A stretch of 64,000 bases of DNA from Leucogyrophana mollusca (lineage: Eukaryota; Basidiomycota; Agaricomycetes; Boletales), in the NCBI GenBank assembly GCA_021014945.1, contig MU266371.1, forward strand, positions 62,001 through 126,000, written 5' to 3'. Shown here in pieces: positions 35,695-48,059 of this stretch (position 1 is the stretch's first letter; every line of letters begins with the position of its first letter). Both the position numbers and the translations under genes were made by a program. The notes under the pieces were generated by a model. It was given only the letters and a program-made list of their open reading frames with translations, was not told the origin of the DNA and did no database searches.

Positions 35695-38454
35695 TACAGA
35701 CCGCTACGGAGAACTGATTGGAGTCTGGAAGTCTTTTGTATAATGTCGACTCAGCACAAGGTTGGACGGTCGCAACAAACTGGGGGAGAACTCCGATCAG
35801 AAAATATTATTAATCGCGGAGTCTGAGTTACAATTTTTCTATTAGTAAGCACCTAGTACACTCACCACACTGGTGACGGTCGACCAAGCTTTCGAACAGA
35901 ACCACGGAGACAGCCCTTAAATCTGGGCCATCGTTGTTCTAGAAAACACACTGTCAATCTGCAATGATAAAGCCCATAGGTTCGGTGCTATCTGCTACAT
36001 CCGTTCCTCTGCGTCTTCTTCCGCCTGGCTCTTGTAGAGTAGGTGCAGCACAACCATAGGCGGTACGAGAAGGAATTGACTTCATCGTGTACAGACGCTC
36101 GCTCGCGCGATGCTCAGACCTCACTCAGTTGAGTATGGATATTACAACAAATCGATTGACGTCCCGCGAAACGTACTCTGCCAGTTTCCCCATACAATCG
36201 CTGCTATCGCTGGCGGTGGACAGAATCGGGAATCGAAGAGACGCAACTTTCATTATCTCGTGAGTGTATCGTAAGTCTAAAAGGTGTTCGGGCTGTTTCC
36301 GCGGGATCGCTTCTTCGGCGCGGCACCGAAACACCGTTTCCCTCCTTAGTCCGTCGCTCGCCGCGATACTCTGCTTCGCGTCTTACACGCCCAGGGTAGC
36401 GACCCGTTCATCAGTCTTTCCAGAACTCTTGTGCCCCCAATGTGATCAATGGTGGAGTGGAGGGGAATAGCGCGACTCGGAAACCACTATAATCCCGTCA
36501 CTTTGCCAAAATGACGCCTGATATCTTCCTAGGGGCTGAGGGACGAGTAAAGGCTCAGGGTCATGCCCGGGCCCTTGCGACAGGACAGCTTACCAGCCCA
36601 CTCAGGCGAGCCATACCTTGGTATTCTGTCCTGTCGCGAGTGAGAATCTGTCTCGTCAGTGTTGGTGCCGACGCCAGCATGGATTCTTCGGCCCTCGCGT
36701 GCCCTGGAGGGAAGCACTTGAGAGTACATTCCGTAGAAGTTCGCACCATATCGCAATGATAATCATTGCTCTATATGACTGACAAAGATGCAAGCGGTCT
36801 TCGAATGTCCCATCGGCAACCACTCCTCTGGATGGTCTGATGGACTTTCTAGGACTGCTACTCAACCGGCAAGACCGGGCGAGTGCGGGAATTGTGACTC
36901 GGAGAAACCGCGCCACTGGATCGTCACTGTGGTCCTATGGCGCATCGATTGGTACTGCGTTCAAGGCGGCTCAAGCGTTCGATGGTTGAGCCATACCTCA
37001 AGGCTTGGCGAACGAATGAGGAAGCTTGGCTTACCGTAATCTCGGGTCAATCATCCACCAATAGCCACGGGCCCATCGCATCGTTCAGAAACATGTGTAC
37101 CACATTCGTGATCTTTCGCAACCGCCAGAGATTGAAGGTTACTTACCAACTTCGACGTGCTTTGCTGCCATTCCAAATGGTGTCGTAAGCATGGCAGCTT
37201 TGACAGACCCTGTAACTCCTCCGATGAATGCTTATGCCGATAGGCCTCGGTGGGTTTCACGCCCAAAGCCGTCTTCGGTGCCTGCGTCAATGTCGGTCTC
37301 CGCTCATCAGTATGGAATTGAGCTTGACTCTATTACGCTGAGATATCTGATATCACATTGTAGACGGCGAGGTGGCGCATTTTGATGCCAAGTGTTGGGT
37401 ATTGGGCCCATGGTGTGCTTTCGACGTTACAGGCTTCTTTCAGGCGACCTTGTGGACTCATCACAGCCCTTACGTGAACCGGATTGCCCCAGTCGTATCA
37501 ATCGACCGTGGAAAATGTGCCGCGGTGCCAGTAATGGACAGCGACGTGAGAGCCCGTTTTTCCGGTGCATCCTCAACGGGCGGCGGTCGACATTCAGGGG
37601 CACGCGAAGTCGTGTAAATTATACCCACTCTGTGATAACTACTCAGCTGCGCGGGAGACCAAGTTCGTTGACCATCGATTAAATCTTAAGCTAGGAGGCA
37701 GTCAGCTAACAGCACCGTTATTCTCTGAGGTACCAGGTGAAAAACCTATGTGGGGCGCACATGTCGAGCGAATCCAGAGATATATGTCACTTCGTCCTTT
37801 GCAGTTGCTCTATCAATCCTCCATTTTGGCTGGTTGTTTCTCTCCCACTTGCGCTCCCTCGCTCAACTCCTCCGAACCACGGTACCTGCCTTATTTGGAC
37901 AACGTCAAAAGTTAAAATTAAACCTGTGCCTGGCACGTCGACACACAGATCAAGGCCACTTTGCTTATCAACAGATTTAGGCCAGGATTGGATGATCATG
38001 AAAGTCAAAATTAGATATTTATACCCGTCTGTGGGGAGGTCGCTCTCTCAGGCTCTGAGCATCACATGCGTGGTATTTGCAGCCGTTAGCCCAGGGAATC
38101 TTGGTGCACTGAAGCAAGCGAGGATTATCGCACAGTGGAAGGGAATTCAAGTGGGGGCTTGAAATTCTCATGGCACGTACCTGTTGGAGCCACAACTTTT
38201 TGCCAGAAGCGTTTCTGAGCCAGTGACAAGATAGAATCCCCCATTCAAAGTACAACATTGATCGACAACCCAACTAGGATTTGTTGTAGACATTGATGTA
38301 CAATGATGAAGATGCCTAAACCAAACCAGACTTGTACAAGGTATACAGCGACGACTCGCATGTTCTAGTGTGAAAACAGCCGTGACATGGAAAGAAATCT
38401 TTAAGGAATAATTTAGGTCAATCTAATAAATCACGAGAGTAGAAATGGTGATGA
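35695..38454. other. Gene-poor interval upstream of U2AF1
   Basis: This is 2.8 kb without a gene I can support. Short open frames occur on both strands but none shows a domain, and their composition is not coding-like over any long stretch. On the minus strand near 37145-37230 a short segment reads as protein and ends at a good donor (gtaagt), which could be a decayed exon. A strong inverted repeat lies at 36574-36640. The left end should include the U2AF1 promoter and the right end the transcription factor's 3' UTR. An old, degraded mobile element or pseudogene is possible but not shown. Confidence 0.4.
36574..36640. repeat. Inverted repeat with potential hairpin
   Basis: GCGACAGGACAG (36577-36588) is exactly repeated in reverse complement as CTGTCCTGTCGC (36626-36637). 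Three more base pairs extend the outer end (one G-T). That makes a 15-bp stem around a 37-nt loop. It lies in a gene-poor interval. It could be a relic of a small inverted-repeat element or a structured transcript. Confidence 0.6.
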
Positions 38455-39997
38455 CTATCCGCGCCGCGACGGTTCCCAAGACATAAACGAATCGTCACAG
38501 GTGGATGAAGAATCGGAAACGGATGACATGATGTCCCAAGAGCGTATGCCCTGAAGGGACTGAGGAGAAACGGTTGCTGCCGCGGTATTGGGGTTGCAAG
38601 GGCCGGACGCAAAGGTAGTGTTGGGAAGTATAGAATTGGATGTGACATTATTCACAGGTGGCCGAGGCCGCGCGAGGTGGTTAAGGTCGTTGGGGGAGGT
38701 AGTGATATTGCCCAACGTTGTGCTGAAAATGGCAAGCACCTCAGAATGCAGCATAATCGACAGAACAACGACACTTACGTCGCGAGAGCATCAAGCTCTG
38801 AGATTCTCTGATTGAGCATGCAGCCAGAGCCTAGGCGATGGTTTGCAGATCGGCCGAGGATATCAGCAGCCTTGCGGAGGCGAAGCGAAAGCTCTAATAC
38901 GACGTTGTAACTGGCGCCTTCGTTGAGACACCCGCAGTGGCCATCGATTGACCGACTGCTTTGGTGCTTTGATAAACAGGTATCATCGAGATGCTCGGTA
39001 ATAGAGTCGTGCCTGAGGGCCCGGTCAACGTACCCCAGACCATCGTCACACCCCATCAAACCAGGATAGGACATGAAGATTGACGCTAAGTCAAAGTCGC
39101 GGGGAAGCTGGTTTTCTCCGGCGATCAGAACTTGGGTTCTGGAGTATTCATCGGTCGGCGTCATTGTAGCGGGTGAAGGTGTGCTCAGTGGAGAAGAAAC
39201 GCCAAAGTAAGGTGAGTATGATGATGTGGAGCTGGTTGCGGCGTTCTCGACGACTGGGTGACTATATGACGGCGAGGGATAGCCATTAGATAGTGATGAC
39301 AATGATGTCTGGTGTTGGTGGGATGAGTGGTTGGACCCCGGCCGGTCATCGTTACTTTCCGAAGAGACCTCTGCGGAGCGAGGAGATGGGGCGACTGACA
39401 GGTTCGGAGGCTCACTCTGTGAGTCATCAGAAGCTGGGCGTGATTGCGCCCGGGCATGCCACTTTTCGAACTCTTCTCCTGGGCTGGAGCCTGATTGAAC
39501 CCAGCGCGGATGTGGCTTGTTCTTAAGCTATTGCGGAGCGTTCAGATCGAAGTCTGAAGTGGAGCGGTTTTAGCTAACCTCGCGGATAACCCCTTCTAAT
39601 TCTGCGACTCGCTTGCGAAGTCTGGAGCCTTCGTCCTGGACGTCGCTTCTTTGGCTTGGGTCGTCAACTTCATAAACGCATAGTCCGGTCTGCAGGTAAG
39701 TTTGCAGGTTTAAAAAAAGTAGGCGGGGACATTATTATGTAAAGGACGAACCAATCCTAGTTGTGTGCAGCGACCGCAAGGGCGCTTCCTATCACACTGC
39801 ATAGCACTTCAGTCGATGGGTCCAAGAACGCATTGGATGGCTTCGCTCACCATGCGCTTAGATGTATGACAATTGAGACATGACTGGGTGGTGCGATTCC
39901 GGCGACGCTTGCGATGGTCACCTTCAGGAGCAGGGGTTGAAGCAGTTGCCTCAGAAGCTGTACGCTTTTTGCGGATAGTCTTCAGTTCAGTAGACAT
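38455..39997 (-). CDS. Zn2Cys6 fungal transcription factor
   Basis: This is a binuclear-cluster transcription factor with the zinc domain near the N-terminus (about residues 40-70). CLNCHTSKRM is spliced to CDRKRPCGRCTQLGL and then to the last Cys (TGLC), giving the six metal-binding cysteines. Basic residues precede it (HRKRRRNRTTQ). A short predicted coiled coil follows (SRLRKRVAELEGVIREL), the usual dimerisation segment. The remaining 350 or so residues are Ser/Pro-rich. They include a patch with several His/Cys (HLDDTCLSKHQSSRSIDGHC) and a helical segment (VVLELSLRLRKAADILG). I see no fungal-specific TF middle-homology domain. The start is the ATG at 39997. The target pathway cannot be assigned from this window. 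Confidence 0.9.
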
Positions 39998-42900
39998 AAC
40001 GGAGGGATGTGATACTTCGTGGGGCTTCTAGCGGGATAAAGAAACGAAAGGCTAGATATTTGTAGGCACAGCTCCCAGAATTGTCTTGGCATTCGGAAAG
40101 GGCGAGTGACAGGAAGCACCATTAACGCAAATCGTAATAGAAATCGGGTGCACAGATATGGAGCTAGGAAGTTCAATCAAACAAAGTCAGTTTTAGTCAG
40201 GGAAAAGAGGCGAGGGGAAAGAAACGAACGCCGAGTTAATCTTCCCATCAAGCTGGTACTACTGGAAAGATCAGAATGCGAACCGCAAAAGGACGTGGGA
40301 GCCACAAGAGAACCAACCCGAAGAGCTGACAATCATACGTTGCGTATCGTAAACGGTTGTTCCTCTTTTGTCCTGCGACCAATCAAGGGAGGGAAACCCC
40401 GAGGTTAACCTGCTGCAAATCCGAGTACAAGCTCAGCACTGCCAAGACCCCAATTATAGGCCAATATGCGAGCCTGTTACGATCACTTGGATTCGACATC
40501 GTGGTTAGATGCACGCTCCTTGCCTCGCTGCATTATTTTTTCGGCGCCTTTGTACAACCCAAAATTGTCTTACCGCACACGTGCTTGACGCGGCGCTCCA
40601 AGTCTCCAGCAACAGGCAATTGTGGCGCGCGCCTTGGCGCACAGGACGGCGAACACTTTTGCCGTAAGAAAAAGCGCCTCAAAGGGCCAAGGTAAGATGC
40701 CAGTCCCATATAGTGTTTGCATTCTCTTGGGATGTGACCCCAAGGGTATGATTCTATGGATCCAGCGCCGATATCCGACCTTACCGGTGGGGGGGCCTGG
40801 GGGCTGCGCTCCCATCTCCTCGACAAGATTGTTTGATCTCCTTAGTATCCGCGAGGTCTATCAGCAGCTCACGGGAAACTGAATCTAGACGGATGGTCTA
40901 CTACCGTAACCCGGCTCAGTTTTATCTCGCGGTGAGGCCTCCTGTCAGCCTGCTTCATCTTCTGGCAACCGCATCGGCGCAGTTATCCACAATATCATTT
41001 TTGTCACTTGATTGGACCATTGCGTCCGCCGCACAAAAATTTGCGTGGGTCATCTCTCTCTTTCCCCGTGCAGTAACCCCAGACTAATCCGGAAATTGTC
41101 TCGAAAGCGCAGTTCTTACCCTCGGTGGTTAGTGGGCTACTCGGGGCCACTGGATATGAATTTGTTGCTAGCCAGTAGCCGCTCCATATGTGCAACTACT
41201 GCATGCAGCGTTTGATCTATCTGGAGCTCGTGCGTGTAGCCCTTGAAATGGGATTAATACTGCTGCATAAACCGCTCACTACTTGTGCCAAGCTCCACAG
41301 GTTTTCAGGCATGACATGGCGTCTTCTCCGCGGAAGCTCGTGTGCGGGAAAAACGCGAGAGACGCTTGTCGGTCCAGATGGATTAACGCTCCAATCCTAG
41401 TGGAATATTCCTAATGGCGACAATCTCGTGAAAGAAGGCAGGGGAGGCTCATCACTCCTGACTGAGGTCACAGGCGGTCAAATCCCCTCAGTTCTTGGTT
41501 CCTCTCATTCGAAGATCGCTTCCGCGATGCTTACAATGACGAACACGCAAGACGGATTGGCGTGGCATCGGAATTGGAATCGGCGGGCGAGATTGGCGTA
41601 CCGACTCTTCCATCACCCAGGTTGCGCCCGTTACGAAACTGCACATATGGATAGCCGCGTTCTGGAAACTCTTTGTAGTGAATGCATCTTTCGTGCACAA
41701 TGCTCTGGGTTATACTGACGAAGAATAGCGTGAAGCTGTCAGCTTGTGATTTGTCAGCAGAACAGCGTGCCGAAGCTCGGCGGTGGTCGATCACACGGAT
41801 TAACGAGGCGGAAGCCAGAGGAAGCCAGGCAACCTCCGTGAAGGGCAAACAGTTGAAGGGTAATTGCCTCCCACACGTCTAGTTGGCCTCCATTCTCGAT
41901 TTCTCGGCGCCGCCCTGGTCCCCCTTGCGGTACACACGCATCTCGCAAACGGTTCTTATCCTGACATTATCTTCCTCCCTCGATGGTGACATAGGAACAG
42001 TATCATAGATAAGAAGATCATGTTATGCATGTTTCACTTGGGATCATCAAAAACTGGGTGAATACTGCCAGATAAGTGCGGGGGCCTGTACATGTGTACC
42101 AACCGTCATACGTGAGAATGGCATATCTGCTTGCCGGTCAGATTTTGATGTGTTTTGTTTTCGCAGTCGTAACCTGGTTATCATCAGCACTGTCATTGAA
42201 GCTATTGACCACCGTATGGCAGAAAGCAAGCACCAATCGACATAGTATAGCGGTAGATAACTTATCGTTCGGAGGGTCTTGTATGAAAATCACATGCGCC
42301 AGTAAGTATCTCGCCTCTCGCCGAACCGTCGCTTGGCATTTAATTATATACTTCGCCCAACAGATCGTGCATTGTGACTGATACCTCGGGGCGGCAGCAA
42401 TGTTCCTGTCATCGTTAAAACTTGGCGAGCTGACCAAACCGACACTCGTTCAGATCTGGATGGGTGTGTGAAAAATTGATCACGATGGTCAGACACCAGC
42501 GCATCGACTCCTTTACGTGGCCACAACGCTGGAGGTGTCACGCGAATGATGCTGATCCCGAGGGGTTGTGGATAGTACTCGCATCCTCGACGAACTTGTA
42601 AATCAAGGTATTTTCTCTTCGATGTAGACTATGGGGTTTACATGACCGGACCGTCGCCAGAGCAGGCGATAATGGTCGAGATTTAGGTGCGGCCCGCACC
42701 CATCCACACCCTTTCAAGCTGAGCTTATACCCCCTGTATCGATAAATGGCAATTCCCGTGTCTTTGATATCCTTCTAGAAAGGATAATCAGTCCGCGGAG
42801 ACAGCCCGATTTTATTATCTAGGGATGCCGTCTGGCGTGGTTTCGGCCCGCCTCGTCAATCACCGTTTCTATTTTCGCTAACAAGTTTGTGGCGTTTGTG

Positions 42901-45900
42901 GCCGCCGGCTACGATTTCCCTCTGCTCCTCTCGCAAGAACCCGGGCGTGCTATTTCTTGCATCAGACTTATACAAGGCGTCAGTCACAACCATCGTATCC
43001 TATCTCGTGGATCTGTCATGGTACGTCCTTCTACCCCATTTCTCCAAGATTTACCAGGCGATGTCGTGTTCTATATAGAATGTTGTCTAATAGTAGGGGC
43101 TTGTATGCGATGATGGTCTCGTCGCTCGGCCTCTCGGCAAGCGACAAGCACAGCAACGCCACTGAGCGATGTTGGTATGTCTCTTTTACCACCGACTCCA
43201 TTCTCGTCCCCCCTTCCCGCTCCCTCTAAAGGACCTCCTTACTTGGTTTAATTCATCCTGTTAGCTCGCAAACGATGTTCATTTGGTTTGGCCCTCGCGC
43301 AAACTGGGTGTCGCAGATTCACACTGGGTATCCTTGACACTATTGTGCGAGGGGACTCACGGGCACCGCGATCTCTCCCCAACATAGCTCGCTCCATAAC
43401 TTAGTCCCTCCAGTGCCTGAAAGGGTCACATTTTCGTGTCGGTTCCGGGTGCTGTCTGACGGATTTAAATAGATTTGAACGACGGCGTTCACGAGTCAAA
43501 ACGCCAGTTTCCTCCATCATGGTGATCCTGCGAGATGGGAAACCGGGCCACTCGATATGAAAATACCCGTAAGTTGCCAGCCTAATAAAATCGATTAGCG
43601 TCCCATGCGTTGACTGAATCTAATAACTCCCATGGACGTACTGAATGATGTTCACTATGTGATCTCAGGCTACCCATTATACTGGTGTAGGAACCTGTAC
43701 CCATTAACTCAGGGAGGAATATTGTCAGTTTCTCCTTACATTCACCTGTGGTCGCATGATCACCAAGATCGTGACTTGGCTTGGAGGGCGTACCCTATCC
43801 CATTCCGCACTTTCTCTCCCGCAAGAATCGAATAGCCTGCCTTGATAATGGGTGACATCATGTTCCCGCGAAGCATGCGCGCATCGCATCTATGCGGTCA
43901 CTTCTGGTCAGTTGTGCTATACGTATAATGTATGTTCCGAATGCCAATACTTACAGAAATATAAAAGACCTTCCCAGATACAACCCGGAAGGTTCGGCAA
44001 GTCGGCCACAGTTTAAACCGTCTCGCCTTCATGGATAGTTCTCGACCCCTAGTGGTTCTTTAAGCCCGAAAAGACAAGGTGTCAAACGAACGGTGATATG
44101 GAGTCTTGCTCAACCTGAAGCCGTCATTCTCCGATTCTAAAACCACTTCTCCGTGAGCCGAGGTCTCAAATCTGGGAGTCTTCGAATTCACGAGTTCGAC
44201 TCACAGGCCCGAGGTACATCTGATGGATTGGAGTGTGTTCAATTCCAAGTGCCAAAATTTCTAGTTGCGATAACGGTGGCAGTGATCCTGCCTTGTTATG
44301 TTTCGGCGATGCCCTCCCTCAGGCCTCAGGCTCTGCCGTGGATGACGTAAAAAACATGACAAAAAAAATTACAGCCTGCCCCGGGCCTGCACCCGTGCCG
44401 CGAGGTATAATCCGCTAGCTTCCACGACCTCTATGTCCGTTCTGTGCGCAAGGACACGTTATCATGCCTTCAGCAGCCTCTCTTGCGATCATCCCCTATC
44501 TTCGAATGTGATTGGTGTTAGGGTCGTCTACCGATATTGATTGACAAACGGGCACTTATTTGGGGCTCGTTTACGACATCATATAGGGCTATAAAATCAG
44601 TACATCTCTTCCTGTGAATTTTTCTTAACAGGAGCCAGACTTGCCAGACGCATCGCTTTCATCGTCTCATAGGTCACGAACTTCTTCAAGTTGATGCCTT
44701 GACCTGTGCTGATTCAGATCCGAGCCCTCGGAATGGCTGTCCTGTGAGAAGCCTTAACCCACTGGCGTTAGCAACAACCGTCACGGAAAACATATGCATC
44801 GGGCCCGATTGAGCTCGACCATTCCACCGAGTCCGCGTTTTCATTTGCGAAGTCTGATGCAGAGAGAAGGATGCTCTGGAGACGAGGTACGCGGACGGGT
44901 GGTGCATCCGGGCGGTCCGCGCTCCCCCGGAAGGTCGCTTGGATGAGTTGGTCGTCAAGAATTGGCCTCGGAAGGCGAAGTAAATCAAAGTTATCTCATC
45001 CTTTTCCTCCGGACAACTCGTGTGCCGTGAATTGGATTTTCATGGCCCATCGCGTTGGAGCCATACATGCTAGGAGCGGCCCGTGATTTCTTTTGTATGT
45101 TGCCTATCCCAGCAGACTGCAAGTGCTGAGTCGTCGGAGCGGCACTCCTGTCGTGGCAGTTGTAGTCACCTACGCACGACCAGCTCTTCCAGACGACCAA
45201 AGCACACCGAAACGGCATAAAGGAGCCTACGATGAGCCTGCACGTTCGGGGTAAACCGTGGTGTGTAGCTCGACCACTCCATTTCGATGTGGGCTTCAAC
45301 TTCAAACATTTCTTCTTGCATTCTTGCCATCTGCACTTGGTCTCAATACAAGTGAGCCTCCATATTGCCTCCACCGGTCCCGCCAAATCTTTTGTTCATC
45401 CAGACTCCTCAAAGCAATTCTATTAATAATATTGAACGAGCCGCCCGCTTTAACTTTGACTGGCTGCCGTTCGATGCCTCGAGAGGCAGCTCGGAACGGC
45501 TCCCGGCGGTTCCATGACCAACCACGCATGTTTAGTTCAAGCGTCATGCTTCGCGCGAATGAGAAGAAAGTTGTCAAAACATTATTCCCTTGTCCTTTCA
45601 GGGGCCGAAGAGCGAAAGGTCGGACAGCCAAGAAAATGCAAAGACACTCGCAGTCGTCCTTGGTTAGCCAAAATCTGACCCCGTCGCTGGCTTGTTTGTT
45701 CAGATGCTCATATGTTCCCGCGCAGATTTGCCGACCTTTCCCCACTTATGACAAGGCACTGAGGATGTGAATTCGAGTGGTTGGTCTCGAGATGTTTATC
45801 TTGTTGTGCTATTTATGACACTGACGTATGCCTGTCGCGAGAGATACTCAGGCTGCCCCATACACTGGACCCCGACTTCAACGGTTGGAGCATTGGTGTA

Positions 45901-46307
45901 CACACCAGGTCCCATCTCCCGAGGCATATCCATGGCCCTCGAGTTTGTGCTCGGCCCAGAACGCTCGGCCGCCAAGCGGCCTCCATCTGCTTTGATAGAT
46001 GCGGGAGCCCAGTTGACAGCGGCCGTCAAGGCTAATGACGGTCGAGGACAACGCGGCATCCATGCATTTTCTGGGGTGGTACCAAACAACTGGTGCGTCG
46101 TATCATCCACCGAGGGCATGGATCGTTCGACATGAGGAAGAAACGTCAGATAGATCCGGCCCATGCAACCTATGATATTTTGTTTATGTGTAATGTGGAC
46201 GTGGGCGAGCACCAACTGACTGGTACATCAGATACAGTAATAAGCTAGGACACGACAGCAAAGTGAGGCAATATCGCAAAAACACGCACCCCGCGGGGAA
46301 TTCAAGG
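39998..46307. other. Gene-poor block
   Basis: This 6.3-kb block has no gene I can support, although genes elsewhere in the window are mostly separated by 0.1-1 kb. The longest open frames are about 140-170 codons, overlap on several frames, and show no domain or consistent splice structure. Candidates looked at were 45258-45770 (+), 45302-45745 (-) and 45796-46215 (-). I found no LTR pair, terminal inverted repeats, reverse transcriptase or transposase motif by eye. The first few hundred bases should include the transcription factor promoter. The block could be old decayed transposon sequence or a lost gene cluster. It may also hide a non-coding transcript. Confidence 0.45.
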
Positions 46308-47874
46308 TTAGACATTCCATCCACTAGCCTGTTGACTGGGACTAGCCCAGCCCTGTTGAACTCCCGTTCCCCATGTACTTCCACTACCTGTAGCTCCACT
46401 ATTTGGACTTGTGTTACTTCCCCACGCGTTCTGTGATGGACTAGTTCCTCCCCACCCACTCGCAGCATTTTGTGCTGGACTGGTTGCCCAGCCGCCGCTA
46501 TTCCCGCCACCATTTTGTGCTGGGCTAGTACCACCAGCCCAGCCACCACCTGCACTACCACCGTTACCCCATCCGCCACCCGTAGGACTCATTGATCCCC
46601 AGCCACCGCCTGCCCATCCACCCGCGGTGGTATGGCCATTCGTTGGGGGCATACCAGGATCACCTCCGCCCCCGTTCATCATGTCCACGTCTGGTGGTGC
46701 TTTGAGTCCAAGAATCAAGTTAGCTAACTTCGTTTGTAGCTCAGCCAACCCCTGCATGTCAGAATGTCACGAGAGTCAATATCACACAGTGCGAAAATGA
46801 GAACCGACATGCCCTCATTATAACTTCCTGAGGACCCAAGCTTCCATCCGTTTCTACCTCGAAGTAGAACTTGCGTGGTTTCGCGTTGAAGTCAAAAGGT
46901 TCATCGTCGCGCGGAGGCTCCTCCTCTTTGGCGTTCTCACCGACAGGCCACTCGGCTCGCTCGTCGGATTCAAACCAGTGTGTTGTGTGTCTGAGTTTGT
47001 TGTATGGATCGTACTCGAAAGATACTGCGGAGCAAGGCGACCATTTTGCATGTTCTTTTGCAATCCCCTTGTGTTTTCCGATAAGTCGAGCAACGCCGCG
47101 ACAACAAAGAACGATATACCTTTTTGGCAACACACCGTAACTTCAGTTGTTGACCTTTGCGTATTTTACATATGAGTACTGGCTGAACTGCAGGGTCGTC
47201 TACCAAAGCGGTCAAGATATGCGGACCCGTATTCCCTAGAGACACTCACTCTTCCCTACGGGATGTCCAAAGTCTTCTCCCCGCTTTGTAATCTCCTCAC
47301 CGGGAAGGCCGTCATTTTCCCCATTCATGGGTGGAATAACCTCCAGATGATTGCTTGTCACTTCCATTGTCCTGTTATCGTGGCAAGACACGTCAAGTCT
47401 AAGCTCGACCGAGCAGTACTGACATCCCGTCAAGCAGGTACATTCCTACAAAACCGAGCGGTAACTGTTAGAGCAAATGACAGGCAAGGGATGTAGGGTA
47501 GTCACCCGAGAGTAGCGAATAGCTTCATCGCAGTTTACGCTCACGAGAGGAATCATTCCAAGACGATGAGCGAGGAATTCATCTGGAAGCACAGTTGTGT
47601 TTTCCTCGATCTCGACCATGTCGATCGCTGCAGAGGTTATTTCAAACGACCGGTTCTTGCTCGTCCAAGCAACACTCACCGACTGTTGGAATGTCAGCCT
47701 GGACGACTCTCCGGATGGCGTTTGCAAATCTGGGGAAGGGACTTCAGAACCAACACGACAAATGAACTGTAAGCTGCCGCACGCAAGGTCGGCATTATCC
47801 AACACGAAATTAACGCGATCCTTCTTCAGATCTCGTATTCGGACGATGGGTTCAGAGTCCTCGTAGGCCTGCAT
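46308..47874 (-). CDS. RPB3: RNA polymerase II subunit RPB3 with Gly/Trp-rich tail
   Basis: RPB3 is the alpha-like assembly subunit of RNA polymerase II. The start is the ATG at 47874 (MQAYEDSEPIVRIRDLKKDR). Small exons then restore FANAIRRVVQADIPTVAIDM and VEIEENTTVLPDEFLAHRLG. The four-Cys zinc loop is intact (DCTCLTGCQYCSVEL), as is the core CVAKKGIAKEHAKW, SFEYDPYNKLRHTTHWFESD and the C-terminal alpha helix GLAELQTKLANLILGL. After this helix comes an unusual tail of about 125 residues. It is Gly-, Ser- and Asn-rich, with ten Trp, each next to a Gly, and six Ser-Pro sites, four of them in TSP(A/S)QN-like repeats. Yeast Rpb3 has a much shorter acidic tail without these repeats. The core identity is firm; the tail's job is unknown. 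Confidence 0.95.
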
Positions 47875-48059
47875 CTTGAGTCTGAAGATGATTTTCAATG
47901 AAGTACAAGGTCTAGTAACGTCAAGCTGCAAACTTCAAGTTACTATGGCTTAGTAATACAACACTGAGCTTTAGTCTGTGGCGGCATTAAACGTGCATGG
48001 TAGAAGAAAAGAAAATCAAAAGCCATGATGTCGTATAAAAAATTCACGAGAAAAGACTC

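Noticed and set aside
40533..40826. Basic, Cys/Arg-rich minus-strand frame resembling transposon debris
   Set aside because: No reverse transcriptase, integrase or transposase motif and no terminal repeats could be seen, so a mobile-element call is not supported.
44150..44220. tRNA-like B-box word (GAGTTCGACTC) near 44193
   Set aside because: No matching A-box at the right distance and no acceptor-stem pairing could be found.
45258..45770. Overlapping 170- and 147-codon open frames on opposite strands
   Set aside because: No family signal, neighbours or splice structure; such frames are expected by chance in GC-balanced DNA.
45796..46215. 140-codon minus-strand open frame next to RPB3
   Set aside because: Two other frames over the same stretch look equally protein-like, the frame is not linked to any splice pattern, and no domain is visible.
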